Positions 9,366 through 18,208 are shown, counted from the first letter of the stretch. The stretch: DNA of 64,000 bases from DATMRS01 sp035566015 (GCA_035566015.1 DATMRS010000023.1:186001-250000), one strand, 5' to 3'. Translations and numbers: made by a program. Notes: generated by a model from the sequence alone, not told the origin.

Positions 9366-10772
9366 TCAGGGGGCAAGCGAGGCATCGCGCGCATCGAGCG
9401 CGCGGCGGATTTCGGCGTGGGCGGCTTCGTCGAGCGGAAAGCCGTGGACCAGGGCCGCCGAAACGAGGTGCGACAGAGCGGGGCCCAGCGCGAAGACGAG
9501 CAGCAGCGCGTGCAGCGCCTCCGGGCTGTTCCGCATGGCCGACGGATCGAAGCCGGCCCAGGCGACGAGCGGCAGGGCGATCCCGATCGCTGCGGCCGCC
9601 GCGCCCTTCATCGAGATGCTGAACACCGAGAAGAACAGCGCGGCGCGATCCTCGCCCGTATCCAGCCGGTGCCGATCGGCGATGTCCGCGACCATCGAGC
9701 GGAGCATGAGATTGCCCGAGCCTTGCGCCAGCCCCTGTGCGATCGAGAGCGCGAGCAGCAGCGGCAACTCGCCCGGCACTACCAGCAACAGGCCGAGATT
9801 GATCGCGACCTGCACCAGCTCGCCCGCGACGGCGGTACGGTGCTTGCCGAAGCGGCGCGCGATGCGCATCCAGATCGGGCCGGCGGCGATGCCGAACACG
9901 AACTGGAGCAGGAACAGCCCGCTCGCCCATTGCGGCAGCCCCATGTACAGGCTGACGAAGAAGACGAAGAGCGCGCCGCGTATGCTCTGGCCCAGCGTCA
10001 CCGCGAAATCGGACGCCAGCACGCGAAGCAGCAGCCGGTTGCCGAGCACGAGCCGCGCGGTCGCGAGCGTGGACAGGCGGCGGGCGGGTGTGGCGGGCAG
10101 CGCCGGCTCGGGAAAGGCGCGGAGCGCCAGGAGAAGCGCCGGCACAAGCGTCAGCAGGATCATCGCGCCCATCGCCCCCAGCTTGAGCGCGGCATCGTCG
10201 GGACGCAGTTGATCGACGATCGTCGGCAGCAGGAGGACGATCAGCAGCGAGGCCGAGCCGACCACCGTCTGATAGGTCGCGACGCGGGTCCGCTCATGAT
10301 ATTCACCCGAAATCTCGCCGCTCCAGGCGAGATAGGGGATCTGGATCATCGACCAGCCGAAATAGAAAGCGAAGAGGGTGAGGCCGAGATAAAGCGGCGT
10401 CACCTCGGCCTGCGGAAAGAAGAGCAGCGCGCCCGACAGGCCGAACACGATCCCGCCCGCCGCGATCCACGTCCGCCGCCGGCCGAAACGGTTGCGCGTG
10501 CGATCGCTCAGCGTGCCGATGATCGGATCGGCAAGCGTGCCCCACAGCCGTTCGATCAGGAAGATCGTCCCCAGCAGGGCGAGCGGGATGCCATAATGCT
10601 GCGCGTAGATCGCCGGCAGATAGACGGCGAGCGGCATTTGCGCGGCATAGACGGGCAGCGCGATCGTCGAGAAAGCGAGCAGGCGGCCGGAGGGAAGCCG
10701 CGTGCCGCCGGTGGGCACGCCGCCGGCCTCATCAGCCGGGAGCGAAACGCCTGAAGGGAATGTCGTCGCCAA
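9366..10772 (-). CDS. GPH-family (MelB-like) sodium or proton symporter
   Basis: 468 residues, about 12 membrane segments. The N-terminal half has the glycoside-pentoside-hexuronide family features: the DPIIGTLSDRTRNRFGRRR loop after helix 2 and a second conserved loop near YLAWSGEISGEYHERTRV. The family moves sugars, glycosides and some sulfonates with cations across the inner membrane. It lies 9 bases downstream of the TBDR gene and 20 bases upstream of dioxygenase copy 2, so it probably carries the compound brought in by the receptor, here likely a sulfate ester. Family assignment is firm; substrate is inferred from context. Confidence 0.85.
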   Translation of the reverse strand: MATTFPSGVSLPADEAGGVPTGGTRLPSGRLLAFSTIALPVYAAQMPLAVYLPAIYAQHYGIPLALLGTIFLIERLWGTLADPIIGTLSDRTRNRFGRRRTWIAAGGIVFGLSGALLFFPQAEVTPLYLGLTLFAFYFGWSMIQIPYLAWSGEISGEYHERTRVATYQTVVGSASLLIVLLLPTIVDQLRPDDAALKLGAMGAMILLTLVPALLLALRAFPEPALPATPARRLSTLATARLVLGNRLLLRVLASDFAVTLGQSIRGALFVFFVSLYMGLPQWASGLFLLQFVFGIAAGPIWMRIARRFGKHRTAVAGELVQVAINLGLLLVVPGELPLLLALSIAQGLAQGSGNLMLRSMVADIADRHRLDTGEDRAALFFSVFSISMKGAAAAAIGIALPLVAWAGFDPSAMRNSPEALHALLLVFALGPALSHLVSAALVHGFPLDEAAHAEIRRALDARDASLAP

Positions 10773-10781
10773 ATCGACCTC

Positions 10782-13175
10782 CTACAGCCTGGTGCGCAGG
10801 GTCACGCCGACGGTGCGCGGTTCGCCTACCAGCGCGGTGACGAGGCCGGTGTTGCCGGGCATGAGGGTGAGAAAATAATCCTTGTCGAAGAGGTTGCGGC
10901 TCCAGACCGACAGGTCCCATCGCCGATCCTGCGTCCGCATGCCGACGCGCAGATTGGCGAGGCCGTAGGCGGGGATCAGCGAATAGCGCGAGTCGCTGAC
11001 CGCCGTGTAGAAGGAGGAGCGATGCGACCAGTCGGCATGGCCGTACAGTTCGAGAGAGCCTATGGGCTGCGCCGCATCCGCGCCGAGCGTGTAGGTGAAT
11101 TTGGGAACGCCCGCGAGCGGACGGCCCGACAGATCGGCGACGGGCAGGCCCGTCTCCACCGGCGCGGGGCCGTTCGGATAGGTGATGTAGCGCGCGTCGG
11201 TATAGGCCGCCGATGCCGAGAGGCTGATGAGCCGCGTCGGCGACCAGCTCGTATCGACCTCGAACCCGCGCGAGCGCGCCTTGGGTATGTTGGCGATATA
11301 TTGGACATAGGTGACGGTGGTCGGCAATTGCTCGGTGAGCGCGGTCTGATAATCCTTCACATTCGTCCAATAACCCGACAGGTTCAGGATCACCGTGCGA
11401 CCGAACCAGGCGCTCTTCAGTCCGATCTCATAATTATCGACCTTCTCGGGAAGCACCGTCGTCGGCACGCCGACGGGAATCGCTGTCAGGTTCAGTCCGC
11501 CCGATTTGTTACCGCGCGAATAGGTAGCGTAGGCGAGCAGGTCGGGCGTCACCTGCCACGACAGGTTCAACGAGCCCGAAAGGCTGTCGTCGTGCCGCGC
11601 GGCCGAGAAATCGAGATTGGGGTTGAAATTGTCGCGGATCGCCTGCGCGATGGCGGCATCGCCGGGCGAGAGCGTGGCAAGATCGGCGCCGCCGTCCTGG
11701 ACCTGTCGGAAGATGCCATGCTTATCCTCATGGGTGAAACGCAGGCCGCCGGTGAGGCTGATCGTGTCGGTGACATGCCAGGTGCCCTGCGCGAAGGCGG
11801 CATAGCTTTTCGTCTGCGGGGTCGATCGGGACGACGCATGGAAGCCGCTCAGCGCCGCCGTCGAAATCGCCAGGGGCGTGGTGGGCAGGAACCAGTCCGG
11901 CGCGGCCGAACCGTAGCCGGTTTCGCCGTTGCCCCGAATGATCTGCCAGAAATAATAGAGCCCGGCGACATAATCGATGCGGTTCGATCCGGTGGAGGCA
12001 AGCCGCAATTCCTGGCTGAACTGGCTCTGGCGATTGTTGAGCTGCGCCAGCGTGATGACCGGCAGGCCGGTGGAATCGCCGTCGTTCGCCGGGTCCCAAT
12101 GCCAATGGCGATAAGCGGTGATCGACGTCAGCGCGGCCGAGCCGAGATCCCAGTCCACCTGGCCCGAAAAGCCGTAGGCGTACATGTCGGCCTGGAACGG
12201 GCTGTCCGCATCCACGCGCCGCGCGAAGGGATCGACCGGCAGCGGCGTGTAGCCCGCGCGCGCGATCCGGTCCTCGTAATTGTTGGGAATTCTGGAACCG
12301 TTCTCATAAGAAGAGAAGACATTCGCCGCGACGCCGATGCAGCAATTGAGCCGCTGGCGCGAAAAATCGGCGATCAGCCGAACCGTAAGCGTATCGGTCG
12401 GCTTGGCGAGAAGCTGGCCGCGGATAGTGAAATTGTCATAATCCTGCGCGTGCCTGCCCGTCGCGACATTGTAGAGAAACCCGTCGCGATGCGTGTCGGC
12501 AACGCTCAGGCGGAAGGCCAGCTTGTCCGCGATCAGCGGCGCCGACACCGAACCGCGTACCTGGTGATAGCCATGATCGCCAAGCGTCGCCTCGCCCGAA
12601 AATTCCGGCGTGAAGCTGGGCAGACGCGACGAGATGTTAATCGCGCCGGCGGTCGTGTTCTTGCCGAACAGCGTGCCTTGCGGACCGCGCAGCACCTCGA
12701 TCCGGTCGAGATCGACAAGATCGAATTGCGACGCGCCGACCCGGCCGTAATAGACCTGATCGACATAGAAGCCGACGCCATTCTCGATACCGTCGGTGGT
12801 CAGCGCGACATTGCTGCCGAAGCCGCGAATATTGATGTTGGTATTACGAGGATTGAAGCTGAAGACCTGTAGCGTGGGAACGAGTTGCTGCACCTGGCCC
12901 AGGGTGAAATTGCCCGTCGTCTCCAGCGCCTCCTGCCCGACGACGTTGAGCGCGATCGGCACGTCCTGCGCGCGTTCCTCACGGCGGCGCGCGGTGACGA
13001 ATATCTCGGGCGCTTCGTCCGCCGCATCGGCGCTGGCCGCCGACAATGAAGCGAGTGCCGGCGCCGCCCCGTCTTCGGCCGCAAAGGCCGGGCCGCCGGC
13101 CACCAGCGCGAAGACGGCCGCCGCGGTAAAGGTGACGCCGGCGTGGTCGGAATACCCCTTGTGACTAATTCTCAT
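10782..13175 (-). CDS. TonB-dependent outer-membrane receptor (sulfatase locus)
   Basis: 797 residues. Signal peptide at residues 1-32 (hydrophobic, ending AFA-AE). A TonB-box-like PEIFVTARRREERAQDVPI precedes a plug domain with the typical NINIRGFGSN, VYYGRVG and DRIEVLRGPQGTLFGKN blocks, followed by a 22-strand barrel with alternating aromatic residues and a final strand GVTLRTRL. This is the FecA/BtuB-like sphingomonad subtype that imports diverse organics rather than only iron. It is the first gene of the minus-strand operon with the symporter, dioxygenases and sulfatase, so it probably imports sulfated or sulfonated compounds. AGGAAAACG precedes the ATG. Confidence 0.93.
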   Translation of the reverse strand: MRISHKGYSDHAGVTFTAAAVFALVAGGPAFAAEDGAAPALASLSAASADAADEAPEIFVTARRREERAQDVPIALNVVGQEALETTGNFTLGQVQQLVPTLQVFSFNPRNTNINIRGFGSNVALTTDGIENGVGFYVDQVYYGRVGASQFDLVDLDRIEVLRGPQGTLFGKNTTAGAINISSRLPSFTPEFSGEATLGDHGYHQVRGSVSAPLIADKLAFRLSVADTHRDGFLYNVATGRHAQDYDNFTIRGQLLAKPTDTLTVRLIADFSRQRLNCCIGVAANVFSSYENGSRIPNNYEDRIARAGYTPLPVDPFARRVDADSPFQADMYAYGFSGQVDWDLGSAALTSITAYRHWHWDPANDGDSTGLPVITLAQLNNRQSQFSQELRLASTGSNRIDYVAGLYYFWQIIRGNGETGYGSAAPDWFLPTTPLAISTAALSGFHASSRSTPQTKSYAAFAQGTWHVTDTISLTGGLRFTHEDKHGIFRQVQDGGADLATLSPGDAAIAQAIRDNFNPNLDFSAARHDDSLSGSLNLSWQVTPDLLAYATYSRGNKSGGLNLTAIPVGVPTTVLPEKVDNYEIGLKSAWFGRTVILNLSGYWTNVKDYQTALTEQLPTTVTYVQYIANIPKARSRGFEVDTSWSPTRLISLSASAAYTDARYITYPNGPAPVETGLPVADLSGRPLAGVPKFTYTLGADAAQPIGSLELYGHADWSHRSSFYTAVSDSRYSLIPAYGLANLRVGMRTQDRRWDLSVWSRNLFDKDYFLTLMPGNTGLVTALVGEPRTVGVTLRTRL

Positions 13176-13670
13176 CGTTTTCCTGGGTCTTTCTGAATGT
13201 CTCGGGCACGAGGCCGCGATCCTCCGCGCGCACCGGGCACGCGGGCATGAAACTTTTCGGATGGAACGTGCGGCCTTCAGGCCGGATCGGTGTCGGGACG
13301 TCTTAGCATCGTCACTCCTCGCATTAGCGGGAACACGACGCCCGGATGCGTTGCCGGACCTTCGTGCGCTTTAGCCGTTGGTGACGCGGAGCAAGCTGCT
13401 TCCCTTCAAAAGCCGCGGGCCAAATCGGGAATAATGTTCCCGGTGTGGATAGCCAATCCGACACTTTCTGTCGCTGCGCCATCTATCAAGCGGCGCTCCT
13501 CTCTGCACCCGCCAATTACTCTATCAATTTAATAGAGAATCCAATAAAGTTTTGATTGCTCCGCCACAAAGCGCGCTTGGACCATCGTGCCCCTCGCTTG
13601 CGGCGATCGCGCGCTGGCCCTACTGTGTTCGCAGCCAGCCAGAGGAGTGGAGCCGTGAACGACCGGATGA
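13176..13670. promoter_or_regulatory. Divergent intergenic region with two palindromes
   Basis: 495 bases between the TBDR (minus) and ABC-F (plus) genes with no convincing coding frame. Two inverted repeats stand out: CGGGAA-N5-TTCCCG at 13426-13442, and CTCTAT-N7-ATAGAG at 13519-13537 in an AT-rich patch. Either could bind a regulator of the sulfatase operon. No regulator gene is encoded next to it. The region at 13176-13300 likely holds the TBDR promoter and leader. Confidence 0.45.
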
Positions 13671-15293
13671 ATGACGCAACCCGTCCTGCCCCATCCGATC
13701 GCGCGAGTTCCCATGTCCGCTCTTCTGACACTCGATTCGGTTTCGGCCCGCACGCCTGAACGCCGGCTCCTCTTCGAGGGGCTCACCCTGTCGATAGGCG
13801 CGGAACGCGTCGGGCTGGTCGGCCGCAACGGCTCGGGCAAGTCGACGCTGCTTCATATCATCGCCGGCGAGGGCGAAGCCGCGGCGGGCGCCGTCCGGCG
13901 ATCGGGCTCGGTCGGCCTGCTCGCGCAGGACTGGCCCCGGGACATGACGCTGGCGGATGCGCTCGGCGTCGAGACTGGTCTGGCGGTTCTTCGGCGCATT
14001 CTGGCAGGCGACGGCAGCGCCGACGATCTCGACGCGGCCGACTGGACGCTCGAGTCCCGGATCGAGGCCGCGCTTGTTGAGGTGGGCCTCGTTGGGCTGG
14101 ACCTCGACCGCACGACAGGATCGCTATCGGGCGGGGAACGCACCCGCGTCGGCATCGCCCGCCTGCTGATCGACGCGCCGGACCTTCTGTTGCTGGACGA
14201 GCCCACCAACAATCTCGACGCGGCCGGCCGCGCCGCGATCGATGCCCTGATCGGCGACTGGCGTGGCGGGGTGCTCGTCGCCAGTCATGACCGCGCGCTG
14301 CTCGAAAAAATGAACCGGATCGTCGAGCTTACGCCGATCGGCATTCGTATCGTCGGCGGCGGGTGGTCGGCCTTTGCCGCGCTGCGCGATGCCGAACGCG
14401 ACAGGGCGTCGGCCGAACTGGAACGATCGCACGCCGGCCTGCGTGACGCGCGGCGCTCCGCCCAGCGCCAGCGCGAAGCCAGGGAACGCCGCGACAAGGC
14501 CGGGCGGGCGTTCGCCGCGAAACGATCGGAGCCGAAGATACTCCTCGATGCGCAGGCGGAGCGCGCCGAGAACAGCAGCGGGCGCGCGCATCGTCTGGGC
14601 GCACGCCAGATAGAGGAAGCGACGGCGCGAGCCGAGGAAGCCCGGGCAAGAGTAGAAGTGCTGACACCGCTTGCCCTTTCGCTGCGGCCGAGCGGCCTGC
14701 CCTCTGGCACACGGGTGCTGACGATGGACAAGGTCAGGGTCGATTTCGGCGCGCGCCGCCTCGGCCCCTGGATGATCGACCTTCACGGACCCGAACGGGT
14801 CGCGATCGCCGGCCCCAACGGCGCGGGCAAGAGCACGCTCCTGAAGGCCGCCGCCGGCCTGATCGAACCGACCGGCGGCACCGTACGCCGGACGCTTTCG
14901 CGGGTCGCGATGCTCGACCAGCATGTCTCCCTCCTCGATCGCAGCGCCACCATCGTGGCGAATTTCCGTCGCCTCAACCCGTCGCTCGGCGCCGAGGACG
15001 CCTATGCCGCCTGCGCGCGCTTCGCCTTCCGCAACCGCGATGCGGAGCAACCGGCCGGCACGCTATCCGGCGGCGAACGCCTGCGCGCCGGCCTTGCCTG
15101 CACACTCGCGGGCGAGCGCCCGCCCTGGCTCCTGCTGCTGGACGAGCCGACCAACCATCTCGACCTCGACACCGTGGAATTGCTGGAGGAGGCGCTACGC
15201 GGGTTCGACGGCGCGTTGATGGTCGTCAGCCACGACCCGGCCTTCGTGAAGGCGATCGGCATCGATCGACAATTCGACGTGGTGAATCCGTAA
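13671..15293 (+). CDS. ABC-F family ATP-binding protein (two ATPase domains, no membrane part)
   Basis: 540 residues, or 526 if translation starts at MSALLTLDSVS (13713). Both ATPase domains are complete. Domain 1 has Walker A GRNGSGKSTLL, signature LSGGERTRVGIARLL and Walker B LLLLDEPTNNLD. Domain 2 has GPNGAGKSTLL, LSGGERLRAGLACTL and LLLLDEPTNHLD. Between them is the long charged, Arg- and Ala-rich linker of ABC-F proteins (about residues 235-345). ABC-F proteins act on ribosomes; several protect against antibiotics, others are translation factors (Uup, EttA). Not part of an obvious operon. Neither start has a strong ribosome site. Cytoplasmic. Confidence 0.9.
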   Translation: MTQPVLPHPIARVPMSALLTLDSVSARTPERRLLFEGLTLSIGAERVGLVGRNGSGKSTLLHIIAGEGEAAAGAVRRSGSVGLLAQDWPRDMTLADALGVETGLAVLRRILAGDGSADDLDAADWTLESRIEAALVEVGLVGLDLDRTTGSLSGGERTRVGIARLLIDAPDLLLLDEPTNNLDAAGRAAIDALIGDWRGGVLVASHDRALLEKMNRIVELTPIGIRIVGGGWSAFAALRDAERDRASAELERSHAGLRDARRSAQRQREARERRDKAGRAFAAKRSEPKILLDAQAERAENSSGRAHRLGARQIEEATARAEEARARVEVLTPLALSLRPSGLPSGTRVLTMDKVRVDFGARRLGPWMIDLHGPERVAIAGPNGAGKSTLLKAAAGLIEPTGGTVRRTLSRVAMLDQHVSLLDRSATIVANFRRLNPSLGAEDAYAACARFAFRNRDAEQPAGTLSGGERLRAGLACTLAGERPPWLLLLDEPTNHLDLDTVELLEEALRGFDGALMVVSHDPAFVKAIGIDRQFDVVNP

Positions 15294-15392
15294 GCGGCGA
15301 GATGCCGCTGACTGGTGGCGTCTGAAGGCGGCAGTTGGCTTGCGGGAAAAGCGTCGCCCTCGCCTCGCCCCGATGTGCCCCAGAGCCCCAGC

Positions 15393-15487
15393 CGTCATTC
15401 CGGCGAAAGCCGGAACCGATGGGCAGCGAGTCGATCCATGAAGAAGCGGGCCGAGTCCATGGGCCCCGACTTTCGTCGGGGTGACGG
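15393..15487. repeat. Pair of inverted GTCATTCC-type palindromic repeats
   Basis: CCGTCATTCCGGCGAAAGC begins at 15392 and an inverted partner ending TTTCGTCGGGGTGACGG closes near 15486. This is the dispersed palindromic (REP-like) repeat seen again at 31151-31290 and 38988-39325. It lies in the spacer between the ABC-F and TetR genes, where such elements usually sit after stop codons and may affect mRNA ends. Confidence 0.7.
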
Positions 15488-15539
15488 CGAAGGGGGTTTG
15501 TGGATGGCGCATTGCTGCGAGAGCCCCCTCGCCCTTGCC

Positions 15540-15563
15540 AACATACCGACTGGTTGGTATGTT
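15540..15563. promoter_or_regulatory. TetR-type operator
   Basis: AACATACC-N8-GGTATGTT, a perfect inverted repeat with 8-bp arms, 22 bases before the TetR start codon. Its size and symmetry match operators of AcrR/TetR-type regulators, many of which recognise ATACC-N-GGTAT. Autoregulation of the TetR-SRPBCC operon is the simple reading. Confidence 0.8.
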
Positions 15564-15585
15564 TCGAGTCGAAAGAGGAGGTCCT

Positions 15586-16209
15586 ATGCCTAGGGCGGGA
15601 AGAAAGGATGCACGATCGAAGCTGCTCGATGCGGCGCTGACGGTCATTCGCACCAAGGGCTATTCGGCCACCACCGTCGACGAGCTGTGCGCGGCCGCCG
15701 GCGTGACCAAGGGGGCGTTCTTCCATCATTTCAGGAGCAAGGACGATCTGGCCGTCGCGGCGGCGGACCATTGGTCGCAGATGACCGGCGCGCTCTTTGC
15801 GGCCGCACCCTACCATGACCCTGCCGATCCGCTCGATCGCGTGCTGGGCTATGTCGATTTTCGCAGGGCGCTTCTGAAAGGTGATGTAGCCGGGTTCACC
15901 TGCCTCGTCGGCACGATGGTGCAGGAGGCGTATGAAACCGTCCCCGCCATCCGGTATGCGTGCGACCGCAGCATCAGCGGCCATGCCGCGACGCTGGAAG
16001 CCGATATCCAGGCCGCCATCGACAGCCGCGGACTATCGCCCGACTGGACCGCCCAATCGCTCGCCCTGCACATGCAGGCGGTGCTGCAGGGTGCCTTCAT
16101 CCTGGCCAAGGCCAAGGGCGGCGCAGCGGCGGCGGCCGACAGCATCGACCATCTTCGCCGCTATCTCGAACTGCTGTTCAGGCCGGACGAAAGCCGACAG
16201 CCCGACTGA
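15586..16209 (+). CDS. TetR/AcrR-family transcriptional regulator
   Basis: 207 residues. The N-terminal helix-turn-helix is complete (RSKLLDAALTVIRTKGYSA, then AAGVTKGAFFHHFRSKDDL at about residues 40-58). The ligand-binding part resembles the TetR_C subgroup with FTCLVGTMVQEAYE. The start at 15586 follows GAAAGAGGAGG and lies just after the palindromic operator; in-frame extensions upstream run through the operator and are rejected. The SRPBCC gene starts 23 bases downstream in the same direction, so they form an operon that the regulator probably represses until a small hydrophobic ligand binds. Confidence 0.92.
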   Translation: MPRAGRKDARSKLLDAALTVIRTKGYSATTVDELCAAAGVTKGAFFHHFRSKDDLAVAAADHWSQMTGALFAAAPYHDPADPLDRVLGYVDFRRALLKGDVAGFTCLVGTMVQEAYETVPAIRYACDRSISGHAATLEADIQAAIDSRGLSPDWTAQSLALHMQAVLQGAFILAKAKGGAAAAADSIDHLRRYLELLFRPDESRQPD

Positions 16210-16232
16210 AACCCGAAGGAGAGGAGTCAATC

Positions 16233-16676
16233 ATGCCAAGCACCGTTCGACTGCATCGCGTTCTCGCGACCCGCCCCGAGAAGGTCTATCGCGCCTTTAT
16301 CGAGCCCGACGCCATCGCAAGCTGGCTGCCGCCTTTCGGCTTCGTCTGCACCGTCCACGAACTCGACGCGAGAGAAGGCGGAAAGCACAGAATGTCCTTC
16401 CGCAACTTCACGACGGGGAGCAGCCATTCCTTCGGTGGCACCTATATCGAACTCATACCCGGCGAGAAGCTCGTCTATACGGACGGGTTTGACGATCCCA
16501 ACATGCCCGGAGAGATGACGGTGACGGTAACGTTGGAGGCCGTCTCGGTCGGCACGAGCCTCAATATCGAGCAAAAGGGCATTCCCGACATGATCCCACC
16601 CGAAGCCTGCTATCTCGGCTGGCAGGAATCACTGCGCAAACTCGCCAGCCTTGTGGAACCCGAAATCAACCAATAG
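16233..16676 (+). CDS. SRPBCC (AHSA1/START-like) domain protein
   Basis: 147 residues, a single ligand-binding beta-grip domain: TVRLHRVLATRPEKVYRAF at the start, SWLPP, SFGGTYIELIPGEKLVYTD in the middle, and a C-terminal helix LGWQESLRKLASLVEP. AHSA1-like proteins bind hydrophobic small molecules or act as co-chaperones; bacterial members next to TetR or ArsR regulators are usually of unknown function. The ribosome site AAGGAGAGGAG is strong. Cytoplasmic, no signal peptide. Likely co-expressed with the TetR gene. Confidence 0.85.
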   Translation: MPSTVRLHRVLATRPEKVYRAFIEPDAIASWLPPFGFVCTVHELDAREGGKHRMSFRNFTTGSSHSFGGTYIELIPGEKLVYTDGFDDPNMPGEMTVTVTLEAVSVGTSLNIEQKGIPDMIPPEACYLGWQESLRKLASLVEPEINQ

Positions 16677-16709
16677 GCCCAATGCGTTCCCCCGTTGCGA
16701 GTGCTTGCC

Positions 16710-17321
16710 ATGAACATACGCCGCCTCCGTCGTCCAGACGCCTGTATGGCCTTGTTCATGCTACTGTCCGGCTGGCCTTTGCAGGCGCGGGAGGCCCAGC
16801 CGGCGGGGCAGGAGCGCGGCCTTGCGCAGGATCTTTCGGCACTGCGGGCGGCGCTGATCGGCGGTGAATCGGCGACGGCGGCGCTGGACGGATGGTGCGC
16901 GACCCATCGCGCCGTGCCTCCGGGCTCGGTTCGCGCGGTCAAGCTTGCCGTTGAGACGGTCCGGGGCGATGCGGCGTTGCGTGCGCGCCTTCAGCTCCGG
17001 CCCGGGGAAACTATCGTGCGCCGCACGGTCGCGCTCGATTGCGCCGGCAAAGCGCTGTCGCGGGCCGACCTCTGGTATGTGCCCCAGCGCCTGCCCGCGC
17101 CGATGCAGGCGACGCTGGCGCAAAGCGATACGCCCTTTGGACGCGCGATACGGACGCTGAATTTCCGCCGGCAGATTCTGGAAACCAGCCCGATCGCGCA
17201 GCCCCCCATAGTCTTCACGCAGACCGCGCTGTTGCGCCTTCCCGGCGATCGGCCGCTCGCGCTCACCAAGGAGGCCTATACCGGCGAGTTGCTGCGCCCC
17301 GCCGGCCGCCGGCCTCAATGA
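16710..17321 (+). CDS. Exported chorismate-lyase-like protein
   Basis: 203 residues from ATG 16710 (a TTG at 16695 is an alternative). A signal peptide is likely: basic start, hydrophobic CMALFMLLSGWPLQA, then AREAQPA. The body resembles UbiC/chorismate pyruvate-lyase and UTRA folds: LQLRPGETIVRRTVAL, LSRADLWYVPQRL, and LAQSDTPFGRAI in the positions where chorismate lyases have their xWYVPxRL and PFG motifs. Chorismate lyase makes 4-hydroxybenzoate in the cytoplasm, so an exported copy would need another substrate. The last 7 bases overlap the 3' end of the convergent IclR gene. Family call is moderate and function open. Confidence 0.55.
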   Translation: MNIRRLRRPDACMALFMLLSGWPLQAREAQPAGQERGLAQDLSALRAALIGGESATAALDGWCATHRAVPPGSVRAVKLAVETVRGDAALRARLQLRPGETIVRRTVALDCAGKALSRADLWYVPQRLPAPMQATLAQSDTPFGRAIRTLNFRRQILETSPIAQPPIVFTQTALLRLPGDRPLALTKEAYTGELLRPAGRRPQ

Positions 17322-18208
17322 TAGGGTAGAGCCTGCAAATAGCGGTGCTTCAATCCCTGGAACGGCGACGCCGACAGCTTCCCGCCCGAGCGCTCAAGCC
17401 GCTCGTCCAGCGCCTTGGATATGCGCCGCGCGGTTTCGACCAGCTTGGGATAATAAAGTTCGATCGCGCGCTTCTCGCTCATCGCGACGCTGATCCAGGT
17501 GAGGCCCAGCGACGCGATCACGCGATCGCCGCTCATCACCGGCACCGCCATCGTCGACGAACGGGGCTCGATCGTCGGATCGCGCAACGCATAACCCTGC
17601 TCGCGCACCATCTTGAGCAGGCGCGAGAATTTCTGCCGGTCGAGCGAGTTGCGATCCTCCTCATTACCGCTCTGCTTGATGATTTCGAGGATCATCTTGC
17701 GCTCGTTCGCCGAACAATGGGCGAGATAGCAGCGGCCGAGCGCCCGGCTCGTCATGCTCAGCCGCATGTTGAGCGACGAATGCAGCAGTGACAGCGACGT
17801 ATAAGGGATCGTGCTCGCCCGGACGATCATCGCATCGACGTCGAACAGGGCGATGGCGAGCGGCCAGCCTTCTTCCTTGGTGAATTCGATCAATATCTCG
17901 TCGGCCACCTCGATAATCAGCGGCTCGCGGTGGAAGCCGCAGCTCAACGTCTTGACATGGCTGAGCAATTGATAGGTGCCGTAGCTCGACGATTGCGCGA
18001 CCATCCCCTTGGCCTCCAGCGTCCGCAGCAGCCGGACGATCGACGGCTTGGGCAGGCCCGTTTCGAGATGGAGATCGTGCAGCGTCGAAATCGAGCGGCG
18101 GTTCAGCGCCTGCAACAGATCGATCGCGCGTTCGACCGACCGGATCGAATCGCGCCGGGCCTCGCTTTTGGCGGACAGCGATTCGCCTATCAGAGCTTCC
18201 TCGAACAT
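17315..18208 (-). CDS. IclR-family transcriptional regulator
   Basis: 297 residues from ATG 18208, preceded by AGGAAGCAGGAG; a start at 18241 adds 11 residues without a better site. The winged helix-turn-helix occupies about residues 20-85 (SVERAIDLLQALNRRS, LHLETGLPKPSIVRLLRTLEAKGMV). The IclR effector domain follows, with LNMRLSMTSRALGRCYLAH and a C-terminal VPVMSGDRVIASLGLTWI. IclR proteins sense aromatic or carboxylic acids and control catabolic operons. It is transcribed away from the SDR gene; the shared promoter region has nested palindromes, and the same core motif recurs upstream of the nearby catabolic operons, so it is the probable local regulator. Confidence 0.92.
   Translation of the reverse strand: MFEEALIGESLSAKSEARRDSIRSVERAIDLLQALNRRSISTLHDLHLETGLPKPSIVRLLRTLEAKGMVAQSSSYGTYQLLSHVKTLSCGFHREPLIIEVADEILIEFTKEEGWPLAIALFDVDAMIVRASTIPYTSLSLLHSSLNMRLSMTSRALGRCYLAHCSANERKMILEIIKQSGNEEDRNSLDRQKFSRLLKMVREQGYALRDPTIEPRSSTMAVPVMSGDRVIASLGLTWISVAMSEKRAIELYYPKLVETARRISKALDERLERSGGKLSASPFQGLKHRYLQALPYH

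Noticed and set aside
8473..9930. 485-residue form of dioxygenase copy 2
   Set aside because: The first 195 residues are the frame-shifted reading of the symporter gene; the family-type start is at 9345.
9312..10754. 480-codon open frame on the plus strand
   Set aside because: Antisense to the GPH symporter gene; composition is Arg/Gln/Asp-rich without motifs, while the minus strand encodes a clear transporter.
11022..12872. 616-codon open frame on the plus strand
   Set aside because: Antisense to the TBDR gene, which has complete plug and barrel motifs.
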